This document shows positions 61,201 through 64,000 of a stretch of 64,000 bases of DNA, piece by piece. The DNA is taken from assembly GCA_028554755.1 (NCBI GenBank), contig JAPTOF010000016.1, positions 1,500,501 through 1,564,500 on the forward strand. Reading direction: 5' to 3'. Position 1 is the stretch's first letter. The number at the start of each line of letters is the position of its first letter. The position numbers were made by a program, and so were the translations under genes. The notes beneath the pieces were generated by a model. It made no database searches, had not been told where the DNA came from, and saw only the letters and a list, made by a program, of their open reading frames with translations. This DNA is from Cordia subcordata. Taxonomy: Eukaryota; Streptophyta; Magnoliopsida; Boraginales; Cordiaceae.

Positions 61201-64000
61201 GGTGCAATAAGATAAGACACCCACATTATCTGATGAAATGTCATCTTTGACTAGTTCCCACTGTTCTTTTGTGAGATCCAGATCTTCTTCATCCCCATCA
61301 TCATAAGTGATCTTTCAAGAGAATGTATTAAAAAAGACAAGAAAATCAAGTGAGATGCATTAGTATGAAAAAGAAAATACTGGAATAATAACGAGAACTA
61401 ATACAACTGAGGTTTGCATTAAATTAATCACAGAAGGATTAAAAAGTCTCAATTTTCACAGGAAAGACATCTACAATTTAAGAAACATAAAATAGCACAA
61501 GAATAAAAAGGATTTTTCAAGTCCAAAATCAATTAGTTGAAAGTAGTCTAGACTATGCAGAAGAAAAATATAATCTGTGGTATATTTGTACTTCTACCTT
61601 GTGTTTCTTTGCCAACCTGTCAAAAGAAGTTACAGATCCTTTGTAGAACCTGTAGAAGGAGAGCTTCAATATAAGAAAGTAATACAAGAGGTGAAATTTT
61701 TAACTTACTTTATGAGCCAACTAGAAATTGCCATACTAGATAAACAATGGGTAAAAAGAGGAAATAACTCAGACAACTGCAAGAAAACAGTAAAGGTGGT
61801 TTCACACCAGGCTCAATAGAATGATAGATAACTGATTGCAGAAAGCAGATCTTCCGGGAAAATTAGAACAAGAAGAAAAAGATAGACACAAAGAAAAGAG
61901 AGGAATCTATGAACACTTATCAGGGTGTAGGAGATTGACTTCCGAACACATTGATAGAACATAAGCATGAACTTGTTTACTTCTACACACATTGATAGAG
62001 CATGAAAATGACTTTGGCAAATATGCTGATAGTCTCTGTTACATACCCTTTCCAGATTTCCCATAAATTGTTCCTCACAGCCTAACATGTAACTGCATGG
62101 TGACCATTCTCAGCCGGAGCCTCACACTCAATGGGAAAGTGTGAGCCAGCTTTTTATGTCCTTATAGTAAAGAAAACAATATATATTAACTATATGGTCT
62201 GAACAAGCAGAATAAAGATGGCATCACAATGTTATTTTGTACTATAAAAGTTTCCATCAGTAGTAATTATGCACAACAGACTGATTGAGGACCCATGAAA
62301 CGGCTTTTAATTTTATACTAGATCAGAACTCATGGTTTTGGCTAACATTCTTCTACAATTTTATGATGAAAGTTGAATTCTAGTTCTTTGCTCCAGTTTA
62401 ATGGCCCACAGCAGCTTACAGAAATAACATCCCATCTAACAGTTTATGATACCTCCCTTGACCTATTGTCAACATTCAACAAGTATTTTTCTTCAATTTA
62501 CTATACTTCTATAAGCATCACACACATATATTATCTCCAACCTTTGATTGCTTGTAATTTGCTCTTATAGCAACTATTCCCACATCTGAATCATTCATTG
62601 ACGTGCACCCTGCACCATATCTATCCCACTATTATAATCTACAAGTCATCCAAGCATAATCATAGTCTATGCCACATTCATGTTGAACATAATGCAAGTT
62701 TAAATCCCTGCAGCGAGCAAAGCAGGCAGCTATATCCCTTTTCTAACGACAGGCCACTAACTTCCATCGGTGACTTTTGGCCCTTCACATAACTGCATTA
62801 GAAGTCTGGACAACTCAAAATAAAATTGAATTGGACCATAAGATTAAAAAAACCAAGTACTCACACATTGTCCAACGGCCAGTAGACTTGAATTTTGCAT
62901 CCCACGAACCTTTCACCATTATCTTTGACAGCTTCTGCTAATTCAGAAACCTAAAGAGATATATACACCATTCTAGCAAAATTATTTGTATGGATACTGT
63001 AATCCATTAGGCACATGCATGCAAGCATGCACAAACTTCATACACATGCATACACAGAGAGAGACACAGAGAACCATGTATCGCTATCTGAAAACATCGC
63101 TTAAAAGGATCCTATGGCAATATTATGAATATGACTGTTTCTGAGGTGTTATCAGCTCCAAAACAAGCTAACAGGGTAATGATTTATAAAGCAAGTTATA
63201 ACTAAAAGTTGGGGCAACACTTTAAAGGCTCCGTGAGAATCCAAAAAGAAAAAATTACACTAAAGCGAGTTTCTCAACAATTGAATTAAATGCATCAGTT
63301 TTTGGAAATAATGCGCTAAAGTTTGCAAAAAAGGATATGAAGTGAGATTAGCCATTAAAGCCAAGCACTATATGAAAGAGTAGTAAATCTTGTGGCATAA
63401 GCCAACAAAGATGAAAGAGAGAGTAGGAAATCTTGTGGTATAAGCCAACAAAGATGACAGAGACCTTCACCCCTCTAATAATAGAACAGAACATAGATAG
63501 ATATGCAACAGCAAACTATCAAGAGAGCAATGAAATGAGTGAGATATTTAGATTAGGCAATCTAAATAAATAGGCACTTTTCTAATAGCTAAGTGGATAG
63601 AATATCATGACAATCGGACATCATTTATCAAACTTAACAATTTGAAAACCTCACTGAATTTGGGGGTCCAAGAATCTAGGTCAGAACATCTCCTGAAATT
63701 TTGAAGTTGAAATTCCTCCGCCAAGCATTCACTAAGCAAACCATCTATGGAAATGAATGTGTAACAATACCCCTTCCTTTACTGGAGTTTGCTTCCTCTT
63801 GCGCTTGGCCTTAATAGCTTCCTCAAACTCCTGAGCCAATGTGTTGGGTGTAGAATGGGAAGCCGGTGCCTGCACGACACAAGAGATGCATCGAAGGAAA
63901 GAGTAAAGAATCAAGAACTTATAAGTGCAATGAGTATTTAATCAAGATCAAAGCCAGAAAGATAAGTAGATGCAAAAATACCTTGGGCTGAGATTTTTCC
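58282..64000 (-). CDS. Tudor-domain protein with PEARLI-4-like C terminus (5' part outside window)
   Basis: Ten exons visible in gene order: 63982-64000 (cut by the window edge), 63771-63869, 62865-62950, 61598-61649, 61225-61311, 61088-61128, 60566-60617, 59181-59267, 59021-59058, 58282-58930; about 402 residues of the C-terminal part, all phases joining. Seen: a basic stretch (KAKRKRKQ), a PDS5-type Tudor domain (GERFVGCKIQVYWPLD, VFYKGSVTSFD, YDDGDEEDLDL), a basic linker, then a 215-residue domain starting near KTVDVHGYLIKASS. That domain matches the plant PEARLI-4 (phospholipase-like) family: GYLI..S.P.., KYGDIAAN, followed by a long C-terminal coiled coil of K/E/A/Q repeats to LDELI. 'Phospholipase-like' is only a family name; I see no lipase catalytic motif. 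Tudor domains read methylated histone tails, so a chromatin role is inferred. It is a tandem paralogue, over the Tudor exons, of the neighbouring PDS5-like gene. Whether its missing N terminus is also PDS5-like cannot be told. Confidence 0.84.
60775..61100. repeat. Repeat cluster in an intron, including a copy of an exon-junction sequence
   Basis: ATATAAGCCAAATGCCA, followed by a GGAAsAA and TTACTTrTTAT pattern, occurs at about 60,784 and again at about 61,054. The second copy contains the splice donor of the exon at 61,088-61,128. Between them ATCATyATrTrCTAGTAA-type repeats recur. The intervening block may be an insertion that duplicated its target. Confidence 0.5.
63380..63465. repeat. Short tandem duplication in an intron
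   Basis: AAATCTTGTGGyATAAGCCA, followed by ACAAAGATGA, is present twice, about 42 bp apart, in the intron between the exons at 63,771-63,869 and 62,865-62,950. Confidence 0.8.

Noticed and set aside
1..64000. tRNA, rRNA, CRISPR array or retrotransposon polyprotein
   Set aside because: I looked for tRNA-like cloverleaf motifs, regular spacer-repeat arrays and RT/integrase motifs while reading and found none; a dedicated scan could still reveal small RNA genes.

Overview
The window is nuclear DNA of a flowering plant, almost certainly a eudicot. It has GT-AG introns, long AT-rich intergenic spacers and many small non-autonomous DNA elements. It carries plant-only gene families: a CBL-interacting kinase, a true cinnamoyl-CoA reductase and a PEARLI-4 domain. 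I saw no reverse transcriptase, integrase or transposase reading frame, no organellar genes, and nothing bacterial or viral. The exact species cannot be named from the sequence alone.

Layout. 1-5,061: AT-rich spacer with element remnants and a foldback of about 1 kb (3,609-4,595) just upstream of the first gene. 5,062-6,396 (+): intronless CIPK, followed after one base by what looks like a CACTA transposon terminus. 6,560-24,590: an 18-kb gene desert. It holds an old segmental duplication (8.97-10.58 kb against 15.94-20.85 kb), two small MITEs with TWA target-site duplications, and several tandem arrays, including three near-identical 171-bp units. 24,946-32,357 (+): a 13-exon NRAMP1/NRAMP6-type metal transporter. 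35,716-39,069 (-): a five-exon cinnamoyl-CoA reductase with every diagnostic active-site residue. 39,070-45,798: repeats, including another long-armed foldback. 45,799-53,857 (-): a 12-exon, short PDS5-like cohesin-cofactor gene with a Tudor domain and an apparent one-base frameshift in an A6 tract. 54.3-58.28 kb: AT-rich spacer with a foldback and a direct repeat. 58,282-64,000 (-): a gene whose 5' end lies beyond the window. It encodes a second Tudor domain followed by a PEARLI-4-like, coiled-coil C-terminal domain.

The genes do not form a pathway. They cover calcium signalling (CIPK), divalent-metal transport (NRAMP), monolignol synthesis (CCR) and chromatin/cohesion (the two Tudor genes). 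The strongest structural story is the last pair. Their Tudor regions are encoded by exons of the same phase and almost the same length (86/86, 52/52, 84/87, 44/41 nt), so they are tandem paralogues. One copy ends soon after the Tudor region; the other continues into a PEARLI-4 domain. All exon coordinates were assigned by hand from splice signals, reading phase and remembered family sequence, without transcript evidence.
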